NCBI RefSeq assembly: GCF_011682235.2
Contig: NZ_CP076718.1
Coordinates: 2,660,598 to 2,724,597, forward strand
DNA: 64,000 bases
DNA from: Rhodocaloribacter litoris
GTDB lineage: Bacteria > Bacteroidota > Rhodothermia > Rhodothermales > ISCAR-4553
Direction of reading: 5' to 3'
Position numbers and translations under genes: made by a program. The notes beneath the pieces are model-generated. The model was not told the DNA's origin, searched no databases, and saw nothing but the letters and a program-made list of their open reading frames with translations. The number at the start of each line of letters is the position of its first letter. Position 1 is the first letter of the stretch. This document shows, one piece after another, positions 1 through 7,988 of this stretch.

Positions 1-71
1 TTGTCGTCCGTGCGACCGTGCAGGCACCCGGCGACGATCAGCCCCAGCAACCCGTAGAGCACGTAGCGCAT
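1..71 (-). CDS. Lipoprotein, N-terminal part only
   Basis: Reading the minus strand from an ATG at 71 gives MRYVLYGLLGLIVAGC followed by a polar stretch. This is a classic lipoprotein signal peptide with a VAGC lipobox, so the product is probably a lipid-anchored envelope protein. A GGAAGG ribosome-binding site lies about 8 bases before the ATG. The gene runs off the left edge of the window, so only about 24 codons are visible and the function cannot be told. It is divergent from the GMC oxidoreductase gene that starts at 250. Confidence 0.6.
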   Translation of the reverse strand, partial: MRYVLYGLLGLIVAGCLHGRTDD

Positions 72-249
72 GACCCACCTTCCGATGCGAGGGGAACGGA
101 CCGCTCGTTTCCCCACAGGGGTATAGAAGGACACGGCCCGTTTGTTTCGCCGGGGCCCGGCCGGCGAATTAAACTTTTCTTTTGATGTTTTCCTCGCCAC
201 ACCGGAAATTGCCCGTGTCTCCTCCAACTCTTTACACGCAGGCAAACGT

Positions 250-1983
250 ATGCCATACCTTCAGCAAACGAAAGTCTACGACGTGTGCATCGTCGGGTCC
301 GGGGCGGGCGGCGGTATGGCGGCCCGCATCCTCACCGAAGCCGGCGCGGAGGTGGTGATGCTCGAAGCCGGGCCCATGTGGGACGCCGCGAAAGACGGTC
401 ACATGTTCACCTGGAACTACGAGTCGATGCGCCGGGGAGCCGCCACCGACGAGAAGCCCTTCGGGGAGTTCGACGGCTGCATCGGTGGCTGGGAGATCGA
501 GGGCGAGCCCTACACCCATGCCGAGGGCACGACGTGGGACTGGTTCCGCGCCCGGATGCTCGGGGGGCGCACCAACCACTGGGGCCGTATCTCCCTGCGC
601 TTCGGCCCGGACGACTTCCGCCGACGTTCGCTCGACGGGGCCGGCGACGACTGGCCCATCACCTACGACGAGCTCAAGCCGTACTACGACCGCCTCGACC
701 GCATGGTCGGTCTCTTCGGCTCGGTCGAGAACATCTACAACGAGCCCGACGGCCTCTTCCTCCCGCCGCCGAAGCCGCGCTGCTACGAGCTGCTGGTGAT
801 GAAAGGCTGCGAGCGGCTGGGCATTCCGGTGATTCCCTCGCGTCTCTCGATCCTGACGCGCCCGATGCATGGCCGCCCGGCCTGCCACTACTGCGGGCAG
901 TGCGGGCGCGGGTGCGGGGTGCACGCCAACTTTTCCTCTCCGTCGGTGCTGTTGCCGCCGGCGCTGGCCACCGGGCGGCTCACGATCATCCCGCACGCCA
1001 TGGCCCGCGAGGTGCTCACCGACACCGAAGGGCTGGCCACGGGCGTCTCGTACGTCGACACACAGACCCTGCAGGAGCACCAGGTGCGGGCCCGCATCGT
1101 GGTGCTGGCCGCCAGCGCCTGCGAGACGGCCCGCCTGCTGCTCAACTCGAAGTCGCCCCGCCACCCGAACGGCCTGGCCAACTCGAGCGATCTCGTCGGC
1201 AAGTACCTGATGGACTCGACCGGGAGCGACGCCGCCGGCTTCATCCCGCAGCTCGTCGACATGCCGCCGCACAACGAGGACGGCGTCGGCGGGATGCACA
1301 TCTACATCCCCTGGTGGCTGGAGAAGGCGCGGCTCCCGTTCCGGCGCGGCTACCACATCGAGGTCTGGGGCGGGCGCGGCATGCCCGCCTATGGCTTCGG
1401 CAGCGGCATCCACCGGCTCAACGGCCGCCTGCCCGGGCCGGACGGCCGGCCGCGCCCGCGCGGCGGCGGCGGCTACGGCGCTACGCTCAAGGACGACTAC
1501 CGCCGGCTCTATGGCGCCGTCATCGGCTTCTCGGGGCGCGGCGAGATGATCGCCCGGAAGGAGAACTACTGCGAGATCGACCCGGACGTGGTGGACAAGT
1601 ACGGCATCCCGGTGCTGCGCTTCCACGTCACCTGGAGCGACGAGGAGTATGCCCAGATCAAGCACTTCCAGGAGACGGCCCGCGAGATCATCGAGGCCAT
1701 GGGCGGCATCCCGCTCGGCGACATGCCGGGGAAGGAGGAAGGCTACGGCATCCTCGCGCCCGGCCGCATCATCCACGAGGTCGGCACCACCCGCATGGGA
1801 AACGACCCGAAGACGTCCGTCCTCAACGCCTACTGCCAGGCCCACGACGTGAAGAACCTCTTCGTCGCCGACGCCGGCCCGTTCGTCTCGCAGGCCCACA
1901 AAAACCCGACGTGGACGATCATGGCGCTGGCCATGCGCACGGCCGAGTACATCGCCGCGGAGCGCAACCGGGGCAACCTGTGA
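250..1983 (+). CDS. GMC family FAD-dependent sugar oxidoreductase
   Basis: The product is 577 residues. A Rossmann FAD-binding motif GSGAGG lies at residues 16-21 and an LEAGP strand end follows, as in GMC oxidoreductases. The conserved C-terminal segment has the SQAHKNPTWTIMALAMR block that carries the active-site His/Asn. A cysteine cluster CHYCGQCGRGC lies in the middle. In bacterial FAD-glucose dehydrogenase catalytic subunits a cysteine cluster in the comparable region holds a 3Fe-4S centre, so electron transfer to a cytochrome is plausible here (inference). The next gene, 82 bases on, encodes a gluconate-2-dehydrogenase-subunit-3-like partner, the usual companion. No own signal peptide is visible, so export would rely on the partner's Tat signal. 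The ATG at 250 was chosen because the Rossmann fold starts shortly after it. An in-frame TTG at 142 would add 36 residues that do not look like family sequence. Substrate is unknown; a sugar or polyol is likely. Confidence 0.88.
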   Translation: MPYLQQTKVYDVCIVGSGAGGGMAARILTEAGAEVVMLEAGPMWDAAKDGHMFTWNYESMRRGAATDEKPFGEFDGCIGGWEIEGEPYTHAEGTTWDWFRARMLGGRTNHWGRISLRFGPDDFRRRSLDGAGDDWPITYDELKPYYDRLDRMVGLFGSVENIYNEPDGLFLPPPKPRCYELLVMKGCERLGIPVIPSRLSILTRPMHGRPACHYCGQCGRGCGVHANFSSPSVLLPPALATGRLTIIPHAMAREVLTDTEGLATGVSYVDTQTLQEHQVRARIVVLAASACETARLLLNSKSPRHPNGLANSSDLVGKYLMDSTGSDAAGFIPQLVDMPPHNEDGVGGMHIYIPWWLEKARLPFRRGYHIEVWGGRGMPAYGFGSGIHRLNGRLPGPDGRPRPRGGGGYGATLKDDYRRLYGAVIGFSGRGEMIARKENYCEIDPDVVDKYGIPVLRFHVTWSDEEYAQIKHFQETAREIIEAMGGIPLGDMPGKEEGYGILAPGRIIHEVGTTRMGNDPKTSVLNAYCQAHDVKNLFVADAGPFVSQAHKNPTWTIMALAMRTAEYIAAERNRGNL

Positions 1984-2029
1984 GGGCCGGGAAAACAGCC
2001 AGGCCCTGGCTGTCCAACGAGCCAACGGC

Positions 2030-2060
2030 CAACGTTAAACGCTCAACGTTAAACGCTCAA
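2030..2060. repeat. Short A/T-rich intergenic tract (AACGTTAAACG type)
   Basis: A 14-base unit CAACGTTAAACGCT occurs twice in tandem (2030-2043 and 2044-2057). It ends six bases before the ATG at 2066. Similar tracts lie before other genes at 57160, and at 63341 between two genes. The function is unknown. Confidence 0.6.
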
Positions 2061-2065
2061 CACAC

Positions 2066-2662
2066 ATGAACCGACGCGAATCGCTCAAGCTGATGGCCGT
2101 GGCCTCGCTGGGGGCCGGGCTGGCCGGGTGTACGGAGGCGGACCTCCGGCGGGCCCGGGACGAGGTGGACCGGCAGATGGCCGACGGCGGGCTGGCGAAC
2201 TACACGCCCCAGTTCTTCACACCGCACGAGTACGAAACGGTGAAGGTGCTGGCCGACCTGATCATCCCGGCCGACGGACGCTCCGGCAGCGCCACCGACG
2301 CGGGCGTGCATGCCTTCATCGACTTCACCGTCTGGGACCGGCCGGCCCTGCAGACGCCCGTGCGCGGGGGCCTGCGCTGGCTCGACTACCAGTGCCACAA
2401 GCGCTTCGGCCGGACGTTCCTCGACTGCACCGACGCCGAGCGCACCGAACTGCTCGACCTGATCGCCTATCCCGACGTCGCCCCGGCCGACATGAGCCAG
2501 GGCGTGCGCTTCTTCAACCTGTTCCGCGACCTGACGGCCTCCGGCTTCTGGTCGAGCAAGATGGGCGTGGAGGATCTCCAGTACATGGGCAACGTGCCGC
2601 GCGGCGAATGGCCCGGCTGCCCGCAGGAAGCCCTTGATCACCTCGGCGTGCAGTACACCTGA
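2066..2662 (+). CDS. Gluconate 2-dehydrogenase subunit 3-like Tat lipoprotein, partner of GMC enzyme
   Basis: The product is 198 residues. The N-terminus has a twin arginine at residues 3-4, a hydrophobic stretch and a lipobox-like cysteine at 22 (GLAGC), so it is likely exported by the Tat path and anchored. The middle region, with FFTPHEYETVKVLADLIIPA, matches the small-subunit family (Gluconate_2-dh3). These small proteins act as export escorts and partners of GMC-type catalytic subunits. The catalytic gene lies just upstream in the same direction, so the two probably form one operon and one complex. The cytochrome c subunit that completes the known three-subunit dehydrogenases is not encoded here. 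Confidence 0.82.
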   Translation: MNRRESLKLMAVASLGAGLAGCTEADLRRARDEVDRQMADGGLANYTPQFFTPHEYETVKVLADLIIPADGRSGSATDAGVHAFIDFTVWDRPALQTPVRGGLRWLDYQCHKRFGRTFLDCTDAERTELLDLIAYPDVAPADMSQGVRFFNLFRDLTASGFWSSKMGVEDLQYMGNVPRGEWPGCPQEALDHLGVQYT

Positions 2663-2818
2663 CCCGGCGTGCCGTTCGTATTCCCTCCGGGCACCTTTGC
2701 CGGCGCCGCGCGTTTGCGGGGCCGGTGCATCTTTTTCGGCCCTGGTTACGTCGAAACGCATCTCTCCCCGGGGCGTTGGAAACGCTTCCGAATCATTGTG
2801 CCTGTTCGAACAGTGCTC

Positions 2819-5224
2819 ATGTCCAATCCCGTAAAGCTCATGAACCGTCTCTGTACGCTCTACCTTGCGCTTTTTCTGCTCGCCGGCTTCGCGGCGCAGG
2901 CCCAGACCCTGCGCTCGGAGGAGGCCGGTGATCCGGCCCGCCGCGGCTTCGGCGGGGCCGTGGCCGCCGGGAACGACGAGGTCTTCGTCGGCGAACCCAT
3001 GAACACGGCCACGCCCGGCTATACCTACGTCTTCCGCCGCAACGAGGACGGCACCTGGAGCGAGGCGGCCCGCCTCGAAGCCTCCGACGCCGTGGAAGGG
3101 GACCGCTTCGGCGCCGCGCTGGCCCTCGACGGGAACCACCTGCTCGTCGGGGCGCCCAACCAGAACCAAGGGGCCGGCGCCGCCTACGTCTTCCGCCGTG
3201 ACGCCGCCGGCAACTGGACCGAAGTCGCCCGCCTGGCCATCGCAGACGGCGGAAGCTTCGGCGGGGCCGTCGCCCTCAGCGGGGACGTCGCCTTCATCGG
3301 GGCGGAAGGCTATCAGGACGACACCGGCGCGGTCTTCGTTTTTCGCCGCTCCGGCGACGCCTGGGTGCCGCAGGACACCCTGACCGGTGAAGCGCCCGGC
3401 GGTCACTTCGGCGCCGCGCTGGCCCTCGACGGCGACCTGGCGCTCGTCGGGGCGCCCCGGCAGGAAGACAACCTCGGCGCCGTCTACTTCTTCCGGTTCG
3501 AGAACGGCACCTGGACGGCCGGAGGGCGCCTGCCCGCCGACGGGCTCGAAGGCGATGCCCGCTTCGGGTCGAGCATCGGCCTGCAGGACGGCTATGCCCT
3601 CGTCGGGGCACCGCGCTTCCAGCGCTTCTCCGGCACGGTGCTCGAGTATGCCTTCGATGCGGAAGAGGGAACCTGGGTCCGGCAGGGGATGCTCGTCCCC
3701 TTCGATGCCGCTCCGCAGACCCGCTTCGGCACGGCCGTGGACGTCGACGGGGACGAGGTGTGGGTCGGCGGCCCGGGCGCCGATCGCTTCTCCGGCGCCG
3801 TGTACCGCTTCGAGCGCGATCCCCGGACCGGCACCTGGAGGCGGGTCCACAAGCTCAAAAGCGACGAGGCCGGCAACGGTGACTTCTTCGCCGCCACCCT
3901 CGATGTGCGCGGCAACCTGGCCGTCGTCGGCAGCGTCGGCGACGACGGCGGCGAGGGCACGGCCACCGTCTTCGAACGGGACGCGCAGGGACAGTGGCAC
4001 CAGCAGGCCATCATCTTCAGCGAGGTCGCCAGCTTCGCCTCGATCACCGGCGGGCAGGTGAACTGCAGCGACGGCGCCGCCGCCGACTTCGGCTGCGGTA
4101 ACGTGGACCTGCTCTCGTTCCTCTCCGTCAAGGACATCGGTGGCGGGCGCGGCACCCACCTGAACGACGTCTGGGGCTGGACTGACCCCGAGACGGGCCG
4201 CGAGTACGCCCTCGTCGGCCGGAACGACGGCACCTCCTTCGTCGACATCTCCGACCCCGTCAACCCCGTTTACCTGGGTGACCTGCCCCTGCACGAGGGC
4301 GCCCGTCCGGCCGCCTGGCGGGACATCAAGGTCTACCGGAACCACGCCTTCATCGTGGCCGACGGCGCCGGGCCGCACGGCATGCAGGTCTTCGACCTGA
4401 CCCGCCTCCGGAGCGTCGAGAACCCGCCCGTCACCTTCACCGAGGACGCCCACTACGACCGCATCAACAGCGCGCACAACATCGTCATCAACGAGGAGAC
4501 GGGCTTCGCCTACACGGTGGGAGGCAGCATGGGCGGCGAGACGTGCGGCGGCGGCCTGCACATGATCGACCTCCGCGAGCCGAAGAACCCGCAGTTCGCC
4601 GGCTGCTTCAGCCACACGGGCACGGGCCGGCAGGGCACCGGGTACACGCACGACGCGCAGTGCGTCGTCTACCGGGGGCCGGATGCCGAGCATCGCGGCA
4701 AGGAGATCTGCTTCGGGGCGAACGAGACGGCCCTCTCCATCGCCGACGTGACGGACAAGGCCAACCCGAAAGCGCTCTCGCAGGCCTCCTACCCGAACGT
4801 GGGCTACACCCATCAGGGCTGGCTGACCGAGGACCAGCACTACTTCTACGTCAACGACGAGCTGGATGAGTTGCAGGGCAAGGTCGCGGGCACGCGCACG
4901 CTCATCTGGGACGTCTCCGACCTGGACGACCCGCAGCTGCTGCGCGAGTATGTTTCGGAGAACAAGGCCAGCGACCACAACCTCTACATCCGGGGCAACC
5001 TGATGTACCAGTCGAACTACGTCGCCGGCCTGCGCATCTTTGACATCACCAACCGGGAGAACCCGGCGCTGGTGGGACATTTCGACACGGTGCCCTACGG
5101 CGAAGATGCACCGGGCTTCAACGGCTCCTGGAGCAACTACCCCTTCTTCAAGAGCGGTACCATCGTCGTGACCAGCATGCGCGAAGGGGTCTTCATGCTG
5201 AAGAAGAAAGACGTGGATCTCTGA
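2819..5224 (+). CDS. Secreted beta-propeller protein with LVIVD repeats (choice-of-anchor B type)
   Basis: The product is 801 residues from the ATG at 2819. An ATG at 2840 is equally good and places the signal peptide (LYLALFLLAGFAAQAQ) right at the start. The first half has repeated blocks of the form FGAALALDGNHLLVGAPNQ, typical of FG-GAP beta-propeller repeats. The second half has LVIVD-like blocks such as YALVGRNDGTSFVDISDP and LRIFDITNRENPALVG. This layout matches the family called choice-of-anchor B. The protein ends in MLKKKDVDL with no clear type IX sorting domain. It is probably extracellular or on the cell surface; the role is unknown. A strong hairpin follows the stop. There is no strong ribosome-binding site before either ATG, so the start is uncertain. 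Confidence 0.8.
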   Translation: MSNPVKLMNRLCTLYLALFLLAGFAAQAQTLRSEEAGDPARRGFGGAVAAGNDEVFVGEPMNTATPGYTYVFRRNEDGTWSEAARLEASDAVEGDRFGAALALDGNHLLVGAPNQNQGAGAAYVFRRDAAGNWTEVARLAIADGGSFGGAVALSGDVAFIGAEGYQDDTGAVFVFRRSGDAWVPQDTLTGEAPGGHFGAALALDGDLALVGAPRQEDNLGAVYFFRFENGTWTAGGRLPADGLEGDARFGSSIGLQDGYALVGAPRFQRFSGTVLEYAFDAEEGTWVRQGMLVPFDAAPQTRFGTAVDVDGDEVWVGGPGADRFSGAVYRFERDPRTGTWRRVHKLKSDEAGNGDFFAATLDVRGNLAVVGSVGDDGGEGTATVFERDAQGQWHQQAIIFSEVASFASITGGQVNCSDGAAADFGCGNVDLLSFLSVKDIGGGRGTHLNDVWGWTDPETGREYALVGRNDGTSFVDISDPVNPVYLGDLPLHEGARPAAWRDIKVYRNHAFIVADGAGPHGMQVFDLTRLRSVENPPVTFTEDAHYDRINSAHNIVINEETGFAYTVGGSMGGETCGGGLHMIDLREPKNPQFAGCFSHTGTGRQGTGYTHDAQCVVYRGPDAEHRGKEICFGANETALSIADVTDKANPKALSQASYPNVGYTHQGWLTEDQHYFYVNDELDELQGKVAGTRTLIWDVSDLDDPQLLREYVSENKASDHNLYIRGNLMYQSNYVAGLRIFDITNRENPALVGHFDTVPYGEDAPGFNGSWSNYPFFKSGTIVVTSMREGVFMLKKKDVDL

Positions 5225-5250
5225 GCGAGCCACACGGCATGCACGAGAAG

Positions 5251-5288
5251 GAAGGCGCGGAGGCCTCACCTCCGCGCCTTCTTTCGTA
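5251..5288 (+). terminator. Rho-independent terminator-like hairpin after LVIVD gene
   Basis: GAAGGCGCGGAGG (5251-5263) pairs perfectly with CCTCCGCGCCTTC (5269-5281) around a 5-base loop, and TTTC follows. The 13-pair GC-rich stem sits 27 bases after the stop codon. The T run is short. It lies between convergent genes and could serve both strands. Confidence 0.65.
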
Positions 5289-5340
5289 TACCGGCGTCCC
5301 GGAATGCCTGTGCACGGTTCACGGCCGGTCGACGCTGCGG

Positions 5341-6507
5341 TCAGGCTTCCGCCACCAGGACCCCGCGCTCGATCAGCGTGGTGAGGATCGTCATGAAGGC
5401 CCGGTCGCCGAAGTGGGGGGCGAGGGTGGTGGCGTCGAGCGGTTCGGTGCCGGTGAGCAGCCAGGCCGCCTCGGTGGAGACGGTGTAGGTTTCGCCGGCG
5501 ACGAAGAGGGCGGCGGTGCCGTCGGAATGGGGGATGAAGGCGAGTTCGGAGAGGGCCCGCCGGCGCAGGCGCCCGCCCGCCCGCAGCACCTCGATCACTT
5601 CCTCCGGGGTGATGGGTTCCTCGTCCGCCACGTCGTCTTCGAGGTAAGCCGCGCCGCGCTTCGGGGTGGTGATGAAACGCCCGAACCATTCGTCGAGGGC
5701 CTGGTCGTCCCGGACGAGTTCGCGGAGCACGGCCCGCACGTAGGCGCGTACCTCGGGACCGAGCATGCCCGGGTGGACCGGGGGCGTGAGGTCCGGGTCG
5801 CTGTAGCGTTGCCGGGCGTCGAGCCGGGTGAGCCGGTCTTCGAGGAAGCCGGTGACGAGGTCGAGGGGGCCCGGCGCGCGGAAGCCGACCGAGAAGGTCA
5901 TGCAGTCGCCCAGGGCAACGCCCTCGTGCGGGATGCGGGGCGGGAGGTAGAGCAGGTCGCCCGGTTCGAGGACCCACTCGGCGTCCGGCTCGAAGTTGGC
6001 CAGGATGCGCACGTCGAGGTCGGGTACGAGGTGTTCCTCTTCGACGGGTTCGTGATGGATGCGCCAGCGTCGTCGCCCCAGCCCCTGCACCAGGAAGACG
6101 TCGTACTGGTCGACGTGCGGCCCGACGCCGCCGCCCTCCGGGGCGAAGCTCACCATGACGTCGTCGATGCGCCAGTTCGGGAGGAAGCGGAAACGGTCCC
6201 GCAGCGCCGCGACGGCCGGGACGTAGCGGTCCACCTCCTGCACGAGCAGCGTCCAGTGCGTCGGCGGCAGCCGCTCGAAATCCTCGGGCTCGAACGGGCC
6301 GTGGCGGAGTTCCCACGGATACGCCCCGCCCTTTTCGAGGATGAGCCGGGACTCGACCATCTCCTCGCAGGCCAGTGCTGCCAGTTCGTCCGGCCCGATG
6401 GGCGCGGTGAAGCCGGGCAGGGCCCCCCGGACCAGAAGCGGCTTCTTCTGCCAGTATTCGCGAAGGAACGCGGCCGGTGTGAGGCCGCCCAGGAGCGTGT
6501 CGGGCAT
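5341..6507 (-). CDS. roxA: Ribosomal protein uL16 arginine hydroxylase (RoxA/YcfD-like JmjC oxygenase)
   Basis: The product is 388 residues, close to E. coli YcfD (about 373). The N-terminus LGGLTPAAFLREYWQKKPLL is the family's characteristic opening. The JmjC cupin has the iron-binding triad: H131 and D133 in GPHVDQYD, and H194 in PRIPHEGVAL. YcfD/RoxA enzymes are Fe(II)/2-oxoglutarate oxygenases that hydroxylate an arginine of ribosomal protein uL16 in the cytoplasm, and a thermophilic homologue is known from Rhodothermus marinus. A winged-helix C-terminal region follows the cupin. It is on the minus strand, convergent with the LVIVD gene and downstream of a small zinc-ribbon gene. Confidence 0.9.
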   Translation of the reverse strand: MPDTLLGGLTPAAFLREYWQKKPLLVRGALPGFTAPIGPDELAALACEEMVESRLILEKGGAYPWELRHGPFEPEDFERLPPTHWTLLVQEVDRYVPAVAALRDRFRFLPNWRIDDVMVSFAPEGGGVGPHVDQYDVFLVQGLGRRRWRIHHEPVEEEHLVPDLDVRILANFEPDAEWVLEPGDLLYLPPRIPHEGVALGDCMTFSVGFRAPGPLDLVTGFLEDRLTRLDARQRYSDPDLTPPVHPGMLGPEVRAYVRAVLRELVRDDQALDEWFGRFITTPKRGAAYLEDDVADEEPITPEEVIEVLRAGGRLRRRALSELAFIPHSDGTAALFVAGETYTVSTEAAWLLTGTEPLDATTLAPHFGDRAFMTILTTLIERGVLVAEA

Positions 6508-6606
6508 GTCGGATTGCGGGTTGGGGAGGATGGGTTCTCGGCCGGCGACGTCGCCCGCATCGGCGCGGCGACGGCTTTTCGGCCCCCCGGCCGGCCTTCG
6601 CGGGGA

Positions 6607-6774
6607 TCAGCACCCGATGACCAGCCAGCCGAGGGCCAGGAGCACCATGAGCACCGCCGCCAGCTTCACCCCCCGCTTCTGCACGGGGAACTCGTAGCCG
6701 CAGTACGGGCACACCTCCGCCGTCGCCTCGACGTCGAGGGCGCAGGCGGGGCACTCTTTCTGCTTATCGGCCAT
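6607..6774 (-). CDS. Small zinc-ribbon membrane peptide
   Basis: An ORF of 55 codons starts at an ATG at 6774. It begins MADKQKECPACALDVEATAE, then has CPYCGYEF, so two CxxC pairs form a zinc-ribbon. After the basic stretch QKRGVK there is one hydrophobic helix (LAAVLMVLLALGWLVIGC) that ends the protein. This fits a tail-anchored protein with the zinc-ribbon facing the cytoplasm. It lies 99 bases upstream of the RoxA-like gene on the same strand, so co-transcription is possible. The function is unknown. Confidence 0.75.
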   Translation of the reverse strand: MADKQKECPACALDVEATAEVCPYCGYEFPVQKRGVKLAAVLMVLLALGWLVIGC

Positions 6775-6983
6775 ACCGGGAGCGAGGAAAAGCGCGAAAG
6801 CACCTCGTTAACGCCGGTGCAGGCGATGCGTTCTGCCGGGGCGGGGCGTCCGGCAGCCCGCCCAGGGTACCGTTCCCCGCCGGGGGCCGACTGCCACGCC
6901 GCGCCCGAACCGGCCTCCTCCCGCACAAACGATGGGCCGCTTCGCGCCTATGCTCCATATCCTGGCTCAACCCGGCGCTCGCC

Positions 6984-7454
6984 ATGGAAACCCGGCAGGA
7001 CCCCCTGGCCGCCTACCTCGCCCTCGAAGCCGAGTCGGACACTATAGCGGAGGTCATTTTTATTGAGGGCATAGCTGCTTAGCGAACGGCCCACTGTAGC
7101 CGCGGATCTGGACGCGTTGCGCGTCCCGTTAGCCCGGGCTGCCCACCTGTAGCCGCGGATCTGGACGCGTTGCGCGTCCCGTCGGTCCGGGCTTTCCTGT
7201 GGGCCAGGGGGCGCACCCGTGAAGGGTGCGGCTACATCGCGCTGCACACCGACGCCTTCAATAGCATGGACCAACGCTATAAGCACGAGTTCTGGCACGG
7301 CGAGATCGTGGCGATGGCCGGAGCCGGCCTCCATCACAACCGGATCACCGCCAGCACGGCGCGAGCCCTTGGTAATCGGCCCGGCTCACGAGAAAGGGTG
7401 CAGGATGGCAAGCGCAGGAAGCCCGCGCGCTTTAGGGCTATGTTGGCCGTGTAG
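6984..7454 (+). pseudogene. Uma2-family endonuclease gene, split by a miniature element and truncated
   Basis: From the ATG at 6984 the frame reads METRQDPLAAYLALEAESD, the usual opening of Uma2-family (PF05685) proteins. It is then cut by a 235-base element. Joining 6984-7044 to 7282 onward, which removes the element and one TA copy, restores the frame exactly as ESDTKHEFWHGEIVAMAGA, followed by HHNRITAS. That is the conserved Uma2 core. After ALGNR the family resemblance stops and the frame ends at 7454 without the catalytic PD-(D/E)XK half. The gene is therefore doubly broken: one insertion and one 3' loss. Confidence 0.75.
7045..7279 (+). mobile_element. Miniature inverted-repeat element, copy 1
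   Basis: The element is 235 bases, flanked by a TA duplication (7043-7044 and 7280-7281). The left end reads TAGCGGAGGTCAT and the right end, read inward, TAGCGTTGGTCCAT; imperfect inverted repeats continue to TATTGAGGGC / TATTGAAGGC. There is no coding capacity. The core has two copies of a module starting GTAGCCGCGGATCTGGACGC with the stem GGACGCG..GCGTCC, and a GCACCC..GGGTGC hairpin. It disrupts the Uma2 gene. Two relatives lie at 15515 and 29471. TA target use suggests a Tc1/mariner-like (IS630-type) source transposase, not present in this window. Confidence 0.82.
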
Positions 7455-7594
7455 GGCCGCGTTGGCCGTGTTACACGGCCCTTGCGGCCGGACGGCCCCA
7501 TGAGATAGCCCATGTGGGAGGAATGCGCCTCTACTCAAAGCACAACCTCCTGTCTGAGAGCCGGAACTTTTGCAACGACACATGGAAAAACATT

Positions 7595-7766
7595 TTGGCG
7601 GTCGGGCAGACCGTAGCCGAACTGGACGCGTAACGCGTCCGATCGTTCGGCCATGCCTGTGGAGACAGTGTAAGACCAACCGGACGCGTCATGCGTCCGC
7701 TGGCTTTCATCAGCGAAGGCGACTGTCCTCGACGCGTACGCGTCGACATGAAGCAGGAATCCCACG
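7595..7766 (+). repeat. Palindrome-rich intergenic repeat, family 2, copy A
   Basis: The segment shares three blocks in the same order with the inverse of 31382-31513: TTGGCGGTCGG..GACCGTA, GCCTGTGGAGAC.GTGTA, and ACTGTCCTCGACGCGTACGC continuing to AGCAGGAAT. It holds an exact 18-base palindrome at 7729-7746 and the stem GGACGCGTaACGCGTCC. It is non-coding. The rest of 7455-7988 is GC-rich spacer with further stems (for example CGCGGGCTTCAGCCCG near 7860) and no gene that I can support. Confidence 0.65.
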
Positions 7767-7988
7767 TGCCCAGAGCCGTGGGAGTGTCAATGCCTGTCAT
7801 CGGGCGAAACGCAGGGTTGCCGGCGAGACGGGCAGGGTGCCGCGCAGGCCGTGTAGCCGCGGGCTTCAGCCCGGGTCTGCCGGTGCGACCGGTGGACGTG
7901 TCCGTGTGGAGCCTGTACCGAGCAAGACCGGGGGGATTGCGCCGGTGAGCGAGCGTGGGCTCGACGAACTCCCGGGCCGTGAACGGGC

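Noticed and set aside
142..249. TTG start giving a 36-residue extension of the first GMC enzyme
   Set aside because: The added residues do not resemble the family and the ATG at 250 directly precedes the Rossmann fold.
2057..6754. Very long minus-strand frame of 1565 codons
   Set aside because: It is antisense to three well-supported genes on the plus strand and out of phase with the RoxA gene. Its composition (R, P, A, G rich) is typical of GC-rich shadow frames.
7170..7454. Plus-strand frame of 94 codons read as an intact small gene
   Set aside because: Its first half is miniature-element sequence; the second half is the continuation of the broken Uma2 gene.
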